Positions 34,236 through 45,767 of a DNA stretch of 64,000 nt are shown one piece after another (positions within the stretch are counted from its first letter, which is position 1; each line of letters begins with the position of its first letter). The position numbers and the translations under genes were made by a program. This DNA is from Gyromitra esculenta (taxonomy: Eukaryota > Ascomycota > Pezizomycetes > Pezizales > Discinaceae), in NCBI GenBank assembly GCA_038503075.1, contig JBCAML010000007.1, forward strand, positions 868,001-932,000. Reading direction: 5' to 3'. The notes beneath the pieces are model-generated. The model did not search any database and had not been told where the DNA came from. It worked only from the letters and a program-made list of their open reading frames with translations.

Positions 34236-35507
34236 TTAGACTGGATTTCCTCTCCATTCTCCCTCTATCCTTCTTTCTTCATCTCCCCTCTCAATAATAC
34301 TACTCCTCGAATCTATCGTGCTCATCCCAATGCTGTCAATGTCATACTTCCCCACCTTTCCCTTCCGTCCACTGCCCCCAATAGTCCCTCTACTTCCCGC
34401 TCCTGAATCTTTATTCTCCCGAATGTAACCCGAAGATGGATCTTCGCTAAGCTTCGACCGTGATCCACCACGAAGCGTACTAATCAACAACGGGAATGCA
34501 CGAGAGAAGAGTGGTTTAAGCCCCGGACCACATGCAGTGACCAACGCCAAAGTCTGCTCAAAAAGCGCCGAAATAAAGATAGGTACAAAAGTCCACGAGA
34601 GATCAAAAGTATTCGCATTCTGCGTGAGCTGGCGGGATGTATATGCGGCCTTACAAGCCGACGCAATACACGCCAAACTACCAACCGCAAACAGTCCAGA
34701 CACGATCACGCGTTGTTTGACCGGCAACCGAAGCTGCCATACAAGCCGGATTGGAATCACCAGTATCGCGAAATCCAGCACGACCCCGACGATTCCCATG
34801 CCTACGCTATTCTTTTGGATTGCTACCACTTTTGCTTTATTGGCCATGCATCCGCTGCTTACGAGGTGCAGTAGGCTCCAGTTGCGGAATTCAGGCGCAC
34901 ACATGAATGGAGCGGGGAGCATGATTGCCGGCCAGTGAATAGCGTTCGCAACTTGGACGGTGATGAGAGCGAAGCGGGATTTGAGCTCTGTGTTGCCGGC
35001 GAGCGAGGTCAGGAAGAAGAGGATGCTCATACGTGTGATGAACAGGCCTGTGAGCTGCGTTATGTTCGCGGCGTATTGTATGCGATACCAGTTGGCAATT
35101 TCGATGGGATTGCAGTCATAAACATGCTTGCCCAGCCCAGCGTTATGAACAGCCCAAAGTACTAGGGTACAGGAGGACATATGTGCAAGCTAGGAGTGGT
35201 TTTGGGTTAATATTGATTTAAGTACTAGGTAGTTAATCGGTAGTAGAGAATGGCTTACGAAGGCGGGGATAATAAGCCAGTCGTCTAACTTGAAACTTCG
35301 GACCACAAATAGTCGGGATATCAGTCGTGGAAAGACCACGAGTACCGAGACGACAATGTTTAAGACTGCAATCGCTTCCATTGTTGGACCGCGATCGGGG
35401 ACGACATAATTCGGATCAATATCTCGCGGAGCTACGAAGCCTGGCGGGAAGAAGACACGCCAGACATCTGGGCTCTGCAGGAAGGTAGCGTAAAATGCTT
35501 CGCTCAT
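34236..35507 (-). CDS. Rhodopsin-like integral membrane protein (SAT4 family)
   Basis: Two exons, 35507-35259 and 35189-34236, with a 69-nt intron (GTAAGC...CTAG), give 400 residues. Seven hydrophobic helices can be counted, from IAVLNIVVSVLVVFPRLISR to FVPIFISALFEQTLALVTACG. Family landmarks are present: FKLDDWLIIPAF after helix 2, the extracellular GLGKHVYD followed by a conserved YAANITQLTGLFITRMSILFF stretch, and the last-helix motif with a cytosolic tail of about 110 residues rich in Ser and Gly. The family is fungal, plasma-membrane, 7-TM and mostly uncharacterised; some relatives (PTH11 group) act in surface sensing, but those often carry a CFEM domain, which is absent here. Confidence 0.88.
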
Positions 35508-36199
35508 CGTAACGGTTTATTTATTTTTGTTCCGGTACTGTGAATGTTCTCACAAAGGCCAAATCTATCGTTTTCGAATCTCGCGAGTAGAGTGAGATCG
35601 GCTGGCTTCACAGAAACCCGCGTAAAATTCCAGAGGTCATAAGGATGCGATGCTGAGGAGATATTGGATCACATACATCGCTATAGACTGTAACCCTGGA
35701 AATGGCCGAGTTATATATTTACTAGATCATCTCAGCTTTCCAGTACGCCCAAAACATCTACAGTAGCATTGAGATTCCCTGCAAGACATTCCATGTGTCT
35801 GCACCTTGGCCTCACGATAACTTATGCAGATACTATCGTAGGGCCCAACTATCTGTCCTGCCTCGTTTGGGACGGGAACGATTTCGAACAAGAATGGAAG
35901 CTAGATCGTATTTCCGTCGAAACGTCTTGTCTGCTATAGCTATAGCACCCGGATGAGCAGATTCCAAAAGCGTCAGCCCCCAGGCCCACCATAAGGCTTA
36001 TTTGGATTGATAGGTATGAGCCGATAATTGAGTGATCTCCCGTAACACGATAAGCGGATGGTGATGCCTATAGCGATACTGCAAGCGCTTACAGTCATAA
36101 CGATTAATCCGCGGATTTACGTCCTGGATTATTCGGCTAAGCAGCATAGCTGTACGTAATTTGAGCAATCTCTATACACCTGCGTAGACCAATGCAGTA

Positions 36200-36302
36200 C
36201 TAGGGGTAGGGGTGTGGAGATGGAACGCCAGGGTTTTCCGTTCTGTGAGGTCACCATAGAAATAATGTGAGACCTGTACCATCTTCATACCCCTACTCCT
36301 AG
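36200..36302 (+). mobile_element. 103-bp TA-flanked MITE, copy 1
   Basis: Inverted ends CTAGGGGTAGGGGTGTGGAG / reverse of CTAGGAGTAGGGGTATGAAG, about 24 bp with three mismatches, are flanked by TA (36198-36199, 36303-36304). A second copy of identical length lies inverted at 40886-40988 with four differences. Two copies of the same length, both bounded by TA, establish the element's limits. Confidence 0.88.
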
Positions 36303-36581
36303 TATTTTCATGTGGGGAAACCTATAACAGTCTGATTATTACAATTGGGCAGCACTTCATGCCAAGCCACCCTGTTCGTCTAAATATACACCTCACCGTT
36401 TGTGTTCCCCGATGCGTGTACGCTAAGCCTTACGCTTCACGGCGCTTCGAGAAAGTGCCGTTACGGGCCAAGCACAGACCGTTTGCCTAGTTGGCCGCTG
36501 CCAAACGCAGGCGAGAGCCGTCGAGTGATGCAATATGAACAAGACAAGCTGTGGACTTGAGCCACAACATGCAACAAGCCA

Positions 36582-36599
36582 CAGCAGCAGCAGCAGCAG
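36582..36599. repeat. CAG microsatellite (six units)
   Basis: Six perfect CAG triplets abut the left arm of the 36.6-kb foldback. Not inside any supported gene. Confidence 0.9.
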
Positions 36600-36606
36600 C
36601 ACCACA

Positions 36607-36700
36607 GGTGTAGGGGAAAGTGACGAGAATCTGATTAGATAATCTTGCTGTGGGTGCTTTGCATTTATCTAATCAGATTCTCGTCTCTTTCCCCTACACC
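36607..36700. repeat. 94-bp foldback with 36-bp arms
   Basis: Arms 36607-36642 and 36665-36700 are inverse complements at 35 of 36 positions, with a 22-base loop. As RNA this would be a very stable hairpin. It lies 318 bp upstream of the first P450 start codon. It may be a tiny foldback transposon or part of a transcribed leader. Confidence 0.9.
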
Positions 36701-37018
36701 CATGGTACTTCGTTTTTACAGACGCTTCTCCAGGAAGACATAGACGCCGTACGCCCTTGCATCGGGATACGGCACATATCTACATATGTACATACCATGC
36801 AGTCCAGCGGCATTGGTAAGATGCCCCACACGGGTAGACGGACAGCTTGTTATTTGGGGGGCTGTTTGCACCCCTGCTGGCACCTACATGTACCTTTCTA
36901 CTACAGCTCCACCACCCACACCCTCCCTCCTTCATCCTTTACACACTCCGCCACCTTTCAGACACGTCTACCTGTTTACCTTCCTCTCGCACAAAGTGAT
37001 CTCAAGCAGCAATAAACA

Positions 37019-39047
37019 ATGGGGATCGCCACTGCTGTCGTAGTGCTCGGAATAGGCACGTACATATTTTGGTCACTAAGAAGCTTCATCGCCCATATCC
37101 AACAAGCCCGCCGGACTGGGCTCCCTGTAATCGTGCTCCCCCTCCACTGTATGAGTATTTTCTTCCTCTTGACGATGGTAATTTACAAGCCGATCATCAA
37201 GCGATTACCGTTCGGGCTAAGTAAATGGAAATATTTGCACTTTTTGTTCATGGATTGGGCGCTCCACACCCGTGACGCCCAATTCGAGAAGTACGGGAAT
37301 TTGATCATTACTGCAAGTCCCGGAGGAAATTGCCTGCATATAGGGGATGCAGATGTTGCCTCACAGGTGATGACGAGAAGGGGGGACTTCCCTAAAGATA
37401 TCAAGTTCTATGGTAGCGCCCCGCCCCACCAACTCCCGGTAGATCCGAAATGCTAATCCGAAATGCAGCATGGGTCCGTTTCTTCGGTGATTCGGTTCTG
37501 ACGGTATGTACATGTGCAGGGACCAAACTTTATCTTTGCGTATCGGCCGAGCGCTAACTTTACGTACCATTCCCAGACAGAAGGCCAACAATGGCGCCAG
37601 CATCGCAAGATCACCTCTCCTCCCTTCTCTGAGGCAGTCAACTCGTCTGTTTGGAAAACCACGCTCTCTCAGGCCAGTTTAGCTCTGCCTGTATGGGAAT
37701 CTACTCCTAGCGCAAAAACCGTCCGCGACTTACGGAGTGTTGCGAGAAATGTTCTTTCATCTGCAGGATTTGGCGTGGAGATGCCTTTTGTCTCCACGAA
37801 TAGCACATCGTCTACACTTAGTAAAAGTAAAGGGCAAGCAAACGATGATCCGCACTTTGGCACAAAAGCTCCAAAAGGTCACATATTACCCTATGGCGAA
37901 GCCGTCGACTGGTTATTAGACAATATTCTGACCATATTCCTCGTTCCTCGATGGCTCCTGCGATTTGGTCCAGCAGCATGGCGCCAGACTGCTATCTCAT
38001 ATACTGACACTGGAGACTATTTGTCTGAGCTGCTTGGACGCGAGCGACTCCAATCAAAGTCATCCAGCTCCTCCAGAAAAGACAAGAATCTCCTTGGCGC
38101 ACTCGTCGCAACTAGCGACTCAGCAGTACAGAGTGACAGGTTGTCTGAGGACGATATAATCGGTAATGTGTTCGTATTTGCTGTTGCGGGCGTCGAGACA
38201 ACGACGGGAACGTTGCAGTTTGCATTGACGCGTCTAGCAATGCGGCCGGATGTGCAGCAATGGCTATGGGAGGAGCTAGATATCGCATTGAGTGGCGAAA
38301 GTGAGGATCCCACTGAGTGGGATTATGATGTTGTGTGGCCGAAGTTAGTTGCGCCACTATGCGTTATTGTAAGCCTTTCACTCTCTATTACTACCAAGAG
38401 ACGCATATGCATAACATCCCGCACCCTACTTTTCGCCTCTTATTCTCGTTCAACAACTAACATACCCTGTCTCATAGTATGAAATCTTGCGTATCCACCC
38501 CACCTTCCAGTCTCTCCCCAAATGGACATCCACTTCTGCACAGACATTGAACTACAATGGAAGCATCACAATAGTCCCCCCAGATACCACCGTTTTCGTC
38601 ACTCTATCCTCATTACACCACAAAAAGGCCTATTGGGGTGACACGGCGCTTGAATTTTGCCCACAGAAATGGGATGCCCGTCGCACAGGCCCCAACGAAG
38701 GATGGTTCCTGACAGACCCTGCTACAGGCATACCTACACCCACCACTCCGCCTGCGACAGAAGCGAAAGGCGTAGCACCGTATTGCCATCTCAGGCAACC
38801 CATAAAAGGAGCTTATCTCCCGTTTGCAGAAGGGTTTCGATCATGCTTGGGAAGGAATTTCGCGCTTGTGGAGATGAGTGCGATTTTGGCAGTGCTTTTT
38901 AGGAAACATACATGCAGGGTTGCATGCAAAGAGAATGAAACCCAGGAGATGTCTAACATACGCGCGGAGAAAGTGATCATGGAAAGTAGTAGCCGGCTTT
39001 CAGTCATGATGAAAGAGGATGTGGAGTTGGTGTGGCAGAAAAGGTGA
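37019..39047 (+). CDS. Cytochrome P450 monooxygenase
   Basis: Four exons: 37019-37412, 37469-37503, 37577-38368, 38478-39047; 1791 nt, 596 residues. The 35-nt second exon (AWVRFFGDSVLT) is required to reach TEGQQWRQHRKI, the C-helix motif whose Trp and Arg contact haem. The N-terminus has a membrane anchor and a second hydrophobic stretch (VIVLPLHCMSIFFLLTMVI), so it is probably an ER protein. Family motifs: I-helix AGVETTTG with acid-alcohol pair, ExxR at E409-R412, and haem loop FAEGFRSCLGRN with ligand C530. The haem loop is FxxGxRxCxG-conforming. The length is above average because of insertions around residues 220-245 and 485-515. Nearby P450, transporter and membrane receptor genes suggest oxidation of a small molecule; substrate unknown. 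Confidence 0.93.
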
Positions 39048-42000
39048 TCATTGATCTGGGGGTTACTCTGTGGAGGGTTCTGACGTTTCGTCTTGTTACA
39101 ATAGTACTTCTGTAATACAAAAAACGCATGCATAGCTGTAATATTAAACGGGATTCGATTGTTTAATGTTAGGCAGGAGTCGGGGACTTGTTGTCTCGGC
39201 GGCATAGATCTCCGTAGCTATTAAGACTGCGCTATTAAGCGATTAAACCAGCGTACCCTCTGGGTCATGAAATCCCACTCGGTAGTTCGTCAAGCGCCCT
39301 GTGCCCTTGCGTAGCCACAACACACTCACAGAACTTACCCTCTTTTTACGAAGAAGACTTTACATCTTCCTGGAACGGAGGCAGTGTTCCCGAAAGGGCA
39401 AAGTTCTCGAGACTGAGGTTTGGACGGCCACTTGTGATGTCGACCGATATGCTATAACGTGGCATTGGTTAAGAGCTAAGACCAGCTGCAGGGGAGAGCT
39501 ATGGCACGGGCATAGCTCGGGAGTGAATACCCGACCTCTTTACTGAGAGGAAAAAGAGCAGTGGTGGTGTGTGTAAGTATGACTGTGAATCCTTATGATT
39601 TATGAAAATATATGACCCAAAGTAACACAAGACTCCAGGTATTTGGGCGTGATTGATACCTAGGAATGATGCCCTGTGATCCTGCGCGGATTTTCGGTGT
39701 AGTTGTACAACACTGCAAGCTCATTATTATAGATAGCTAGCATCGTTATCCAAAAAAAAACGGGATTCGACAAAAATCTCGATGTCGCGATAGCACTTAG
39801 TAGTGCGAGAACGCTCGCCACACGTGTAATTTTTTAGTCTAGGTCAATACTATCCATCGTTTTCTTGACCATTATAAAAAGAGAACCAAAGAACGGTTTC
39901 AAAAGTCCGTTTCAAGCGACAATCGATCTTTAGATTTTGTTACTACGGGAATGTTGTTCGCGTTATCTTGTTGATTTGTATTCCCAAATAAGTACATATG
40001 TAGTTACGAATGACAGCCAATTCCAGTCTCGAACCAATAACCATATCCAGAGCGGGGCTTCAAGGGGCTGCATGTACTGAGCAGCACCTAGCTGATACCC
40101 AAGCTCTGGGATACACACGATCGCCCAGGGGGCCGGGACCAGCCCTCGCCGATCAAATGCGAATATATCCCGTGGGCTGAGTACTACAGGCTCAGCCTCT
40201 ATAACGGCTTGTAACCCTCGAGCTCTAGACAGCTGGATTGAAATGTTTGACGCGGTGGCTCGAGATATAATTTCACGCCTGAAACATAATATATACATGT
40301 ATGTAGGTAACCATAATTCTTGCCCAAGGCAGTTACACATATTTTACCCTAATCATACATCTATTTACATTAATTTTGAACAACTGCTAGTTCACATGCG
40401 GCGAAAGCCGATGCCCGATGTTCCTTTTTGACGCCCGGAAAATGTCTGCGGAGCCCCTAAAGTGCCAAGCATTTCGAATCGGACTGACAGATATCCACAC
40501 TCGTCAAAACTGCCTGTACAGCTGTATCTGCGGGTTAATTGACGAGTTTTCCTAATTTTCCTAAACTACGGGGGAATTGGTAGTTAAACGCCCGAGCCCC
40601 TCCCGCTTATCAAGGACTCAGCTCGGCTGATGGCCAATGATTGTTTTAATGCTCGTGATCCTCTGTACATATTGCGGATAGTCTTCACTCTCCGGCTATG
40701 CCCGAGATATCATACATCAGAACTCTAACTGCATGTAACCTTGCAATTGCGTTCCATTTATTTTAAGCGATACATGTAGCTTAGCAGAGACACAGCCACT
40801 TGATCATAGTCTCTCTTTCCGCCGGTTCTTGTCCCGATATTGGCGTAGACGTCCGGCCAGGCTACATTTCTGCTACCAGCAGGTACTAGGGATAGGGGTA
40901 TGAAGATGGTACAGGGCTCACATTATTTCTATGGTGATCTCACAGAACGGAAAACCCTGGCGTTCCATCTCCACACCCCTACCCCTAGTACTGTACCAAT
41001 GTATATTTTGGGCTATATATAGTAAAGAGAAACCGTCATTGGAAAAGCACGTGAAGATTGCTGCTTTATCTATACCTTAGTTGCAGGCTAGGTGGGCCAG
41101 CGAAAGTAAGTATCCTCCTTTGCTCCGAACATTTTAGTTAAATATAGAAAGGGTGTGGAGATATACCTCGAGCTTCAGGGGGGTTGTCCTACAGTATGGT
41201 TGGATAAGCAACATTTCATGTAATTAGTTGCATAGGCTCACAATTCAAGGAAGATATGCGTTCTCGTGGTTTATTAATTTAAATTTCTCAAGATAAATGT
41301 ACCTTCCCCACACATGCACACATGCATGTCTTCAGCTAGGGTACTGGAGATCTGAAAGGGTAATTAGACGAAAGCTCGCCGTCCCACCCCGGCGCCAGCC
41401 CTATGGCCGTGGCAGTACTCATGTAGTCAACCGATACGATATATTAACGCCATTGTGGAATTCTCAGCAGTGCAGTAATGCATGCAGAAATAAGCGCTTG
41501 TGAGACGATCTATAAACGGCAACTCATATTCTTCCGCATGGGTGTTTCGTAAACTTCTGGAATTCTTTGATCTTGTTCGAGATTTAGTGGAAATCCACCA
41601 CCTCGTAGCAGCAGAGCCGCAATCACTGGCTGTATGCCGTCAAGTGGAACTGGCCCCGGCCTAGTTAGAATGCGGTAATATTTGGTTGCATCATGATCGT
41701 CAGTCCAGCTACTACCTTCCTATTCTCCCAGGCCTAGGCTTCCGAACCGCCGATATCCTGGACCTTTGCCTAGGAAAACTATTTACCGAACTGAAATAGC
41801 TTTTCTAATCTCTCCAGGCCTTTGATTGCGGCTCATGGAGTTCCAACGTTAATGCTGAATCATTGATCTTGCCTGCACACACAGCCCCAGTCTTCAGAAT
41901 ATGCTTTATTCAAACAAGGACGAAAGCATAAGCGTCTTGAAATGAATAATGACACTAAGAAGGCTTCTTGTTATAATGGATCGAGGCTGCAACTGAATAT

Positions 42001-42156
42001 ATAAGTAGTCATTCAGCCGGACAAAACTCCAGTTCATCAAGCCTCAGATTCAGCTACTATATAGCTATATAGCTATCAAAGATTGTTCCCGCAACAAAGG
42101 TTTAAACTCTCTAAAACCATAAACACTAAAAATATACATAGAAGCAAGCCTTCAAT
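39048..42156. other. 3.1-kb intergenic region between the P450 genes
   Basis: A 125-codon reverse frame at 39963-40340 is the longest; it has no recognisable domain and could be a decayed repeat. The second MITE copy lies at 40886-40988. The last ~150 bp before 42157 contain a repeated TATATAGC box (42058-42075), a plausible core promoter. Confidence 0.5.
40886..40988 (-). mobile_element. 103-bp TA-flanked MITE, copy 2 (inverted)
   Basis: The reverse complement matches copy 1 (36200-36302) at 99 of 103 positions, with TA at both edges (40884-40885, 40989-40990). The two copies bracket the first P450 gene in opposite orientation, giving 4.7-kb-spaced inverted repeats. Confidence 0.88.
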
Positions 42157-44375
42157 ATGTTTAATCCATCATCAATTACACTCGAGCTTCCGAGTTTGAG
42201 TCTCTCTAATTTCATCTGGTTCCTCGTTGTGCTGAATACACTTATGTTTGTGTATATCCAAGCAACACCGAAAGGAGAAAGCGTATGTCTATCGTCCAAC
42301 TCAATACCTTTCCTCTCGTACTGATCAGAAATTAGTCCAATGCCCCGCTGGTTGAGGGTAGTTCAGGGTTATTGGGTCACTGGTGTGGAGGGCTCAAATT
42401 TATATTCGGTGCGGCAAAAATCATTGATCTAGGATATCAAGTAAGTAGAGCTGAACCAGAACCAGAATTTCAAAGAACGTGTTTCTAATGCTAATATTTA
42501 TCCAGAAACATGACATCTATCAAGTCAGGACGCTGGGAGACTACTGCGTAATGACTTCCAACCCAAAATATATCAAGGAGATGGCAGACGCTCCAGAAAG
42601 CGTTCTCTCCATGAGTGAAAAGCTTCGCGACGTAAGTATCACATGTCTTTGTCATGTTATATCGACTAGATGGACAACACCTTCTAACCCCTGGGCACCG
42701 TCTCAGGAAATGCAAACTGATCACACAATCCCTGGCCTTTTTGATGATGGAAAAGTAGCCGAGAGGGAGCAATATCATCTTCGACTTCTGAGGACCTTCC
42801 TGATCAACAGGCTACCCAAGGTCCTGCCGATGTTCACAGAGGAAATTATTTACCAGTTCGGAGAACTACTCGAGGGGGCTGAAAATCAAGGTAACTACTC
42901 TTAGCAAAACCCAAAAATAGTGTCTTTACTAACTATTTTGTGGCGCAGAATACTCAGTATCAGCGTACGAAGTATCAAAGAGAGTTTTAGCGACAGGAAA
43001 TAACAGGTGGCTAGTGGGGCCCAAGCTTTGTTAGTACCCAGCCCTCAAACCTAACTTCTATACTATCTTTCTCACGCTGACAATCAAAGGCCGTGATTAC
43101 AGGTTCATCGACGTGATGGTGGATTTTGCCATAAATGCTATTTTGAGCGGATATATCATTCGATACTTGCCGAACTTTTTGAAGGGGTATGTAGCGTGAC
43201 TACACATTTCACCTCGTCGCTGAAACCTGATCTTCTAACGTGAAGTGATAGAATCGTCGTCCGCTACATACGAGGAGACTACAGGAGACGTAAAAATGCT
43301 GAAAACCGAGTGATTGCATTGGTAAACGAGCGTAGACGTCTGGCAGCTGAAGGCTCCAACGAAAAAGCGGTATGTTTCACCATTTTAACTCCTGTTAGCT
43401 ATTCAGATCGATCACAGAGGACTTTTCAATCCAATAAGGAATCAAGCTAATCATAAAATCAATAGGATGACGCTCTCCAAGTGCTCATGGATAACCCTCC
43501 AACCTTCCAGAGATGGTCTCCCTGGGATATATCTCAATCTATCTTGACACTCAACATTGGAGCAGTCAACTTGACAGTACAGGTTTGTTTCCAGATATAC
43601 CCCTAGCTACAGCATAAGAGGTTTAAAGCTAACCTTAGAGATCAAAGGCTTTTACGCACTGCATCTTCGACATCGCTGGTCAGAAAAAATTCATCCCAGC
43701 CATACGTGAAGAGATTCGCAGCGTCCTGAAACAGGAGGGTGGATGGAATAAAGTGGCAGTCGACAAAATGATGATCCTTGAGAGTTTCATAAAAGAGTCT
43801 CAGAGAATGCATCCCCATCGAATTGGTACGTTGCTGCAACATCTTTAGGCACGTTATATTGGGTTACTAAAACATATCGTTCAGCCACTTGCGCAAGGAG
43901 GGCACAAAAAGATTTCACCTTTTCAAACGGCATAACCGTTCCTAAAGGAACAGACGTTGCGGTACCATTGTTGTCCCTTGCCATGGATGACAATAACTTT
44001 ACATCTGCACGGGAGTTTAACGGGTTAAGATTTTACAACAAAGACCAGGACATCCCAGCAAACAGACTAACAAGCGCCACATGCTCTCCTCCTCTCCTTG
44101 GGTTTGGATATGGCAGACATGTCTGGTAAGTTATCGATCTCCATATTTTGTACTTGAATCAAGGCTTATGGATATAATACAGTCCCGGAAAGGCATGGGC
44201 AGCGTTGGAGCTCAAGGTGTTATGTGCATACCTTATTCATCACTATGATATACGGCTTCCAGATGAATCCAAACGACCCGAAAACATGGATTTCTTCATG
44301 TTGACGACAGCGAATATGGGATCTAATGTCGTATTTAAGAAACGAGCTGCGGAGTTTTATGGTGTCAAAGAATAA
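42157..44375 (+). CDS. Cytochrome P450, ent-kaurene-oxidase-like group
   Basis: Eleven exons: 42157-42282, 42336-42440, 42506-42631, 42707-42890, 42949-43029, 43090-43186, 43252-43369, 43466-43582, 43648-43825, 43885-44125, 44183-44375; 1566 nt, 521 residues, all phases agreeing. An N-terminal anchor (FIWFLVVLNTLMFVYI) implies ER membrane. Motifs: ExxR in KESQRMHP, haem loop GFGYGRHVCPGKAWA with ligand C458, whose codon is split by the last intron (TG|T). The layout ILESFIKESQR ... CARRAQKDFTFSNG ... VPLLSLAMDDNNF matches fungal P450s related to gibberellin ent-kaurene oxidase and indole-diterpene oxidases. The I-helix is odd: NIGAVNLTVQAF lacks the usual acidic residue (relatives often have AAIHTT). 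No neighbour encodes a terpene synthase, so the substrate is open. Confidence 0.92.
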
Positions 44376-45710
44376 CTAACAACAACGTTTTCATTTGTTT
44401 CGGCGTATAAGGAATAGGTTTAACAAAAATTATCCAGTTGTGTCATCATGTAAACAGGCATTCAAAGTCACCGTAGCTAGGAGTACGAGTGATCAAGGAA
44501 ATTTCTCTTATTTCATTTTTACAAACATTCACTACACTAGATCTAGAACCTTTCCTAGAATTGAACAATTACACAAGCTCTAGACAAGTAGGAATGAGAG
44601 TATGTTGAGTTTGCGAGATAGAAAAATTCAGACCACTAGCTGCCTCCCTTCGAATAAAGTCTATGAGCAGTACGACACATCTCATGCTAATCACGAAAAA
44701 ATATGTAGTATTAAATCTAGAGGCTTGTAAGTGCTTATAAGTATCAGAGACACAGATATGTAGTGCTTTTCTTACTCCGTATTTTTTTCCGTTTATGAAA
44801 TATCACTCGTTTTATAAACGAAGTCGCAAAACTGGGTCATACGATAACCTGGGCTGAATTGTCTCAATATCCAATGAGACGATAGAAAAAGCACCCAAAA
44901 AGACAGCATGCCACGATAGTACTCCATAACTATAGTTTCCCTGGGAACTTTATAATCTAAAGAGATGCCGCACGTGACCCCAAATTTTCCTACTCGCCTC
45001 CATGTTTGCTCCACCTGAAATTACAGAGCTTTCCCATGAAGTAAGTTTGAATCATACTGTCACAGGCAGCTGACAGACTTAGAAATGTGACCTGATCGAT
45101 GAAGTCAATCGAACACCTGGCCACGATATACTTCCACATGCATATCGGGGCTTGGCATCTGCATCTCTCTGGCGAAAAACAAATTTCTTTTTTTGTTTTC
45201 TCGTTTGAGCCTTGAATTTGCTTATTCTTAAAGGCTTTCTATCTCTTTTTAGTCATGCTTGCTTTTCTAACTCGGTTCCACCTGGTAAGGCACTTTGACT
45301 ACACCACACATGTGTGCATACATGTACTACTTAGAGCAATTTCTAGGCTGGAGAATCGTTGGGTTCAACGTACATAGTAGTATCAGGCATCTTTCATTCC
45401 AAGGAAATAACTTGAAGAGTCTCAGGAGGTTCTGATAATCATGGGTGGAGTATGCCAATGATGGGAGCGTTTGAACGCTGCTTTGATGTTACGTGCAGTC
45501 AAAGTTTCTCATGATAGAGGACATCTTGCCAACTGCTTTTAGAACCTAACCTCACCAGGTTAGTAGTTTGGATGATCTGGCTTCTCGAGAAGTGACCGTG
45601 ACACTGTGAAATTTCGATAGAGCGCTTAATATTGGGGATAGCTGGCGTCACTTTCGCCAAACCTAATGCACATAGCCGCCGAGTGAATCTTGTCCCGTTG
45701 CGAAGCTTTA

Positions 45711-45767
45711 GTCTCGTGCCCAGCCCCATACACGCACAAGCTGCGTGTATGGGGTTGGGCACGAGAC
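45711..45767. repeat. 57-bp foldback with 26-bp arms
   Basis: Arms 45711-45736 and 45742-45767 are inverse complements except one G/T-type mismatch, separated by only five bases. GAAGCTT lies just outside both arms after a 3-nt offset, so the symmetry continues imperfectly. A very stable hairpin if transcribed. Confidence 0.9.

Larger units (their letters stand above)
35508..37018. other. Intergenic region between divergent genes
   Basis: Shared upstream region of the reverse rhodopsin-like gene and the forward P450. It holds a 103-bp MITE, a CAG microsatellite and a long foldback, listed separately. No coding sequence recognised. Confidence 0.55.

Noticed and set aside
39963..40340. 125-codon reverse frame between the P450 genes
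   Set aside because: No domain, no matching exons on either side, and no promoter-like context; possibly part of an unidentified old repeat.
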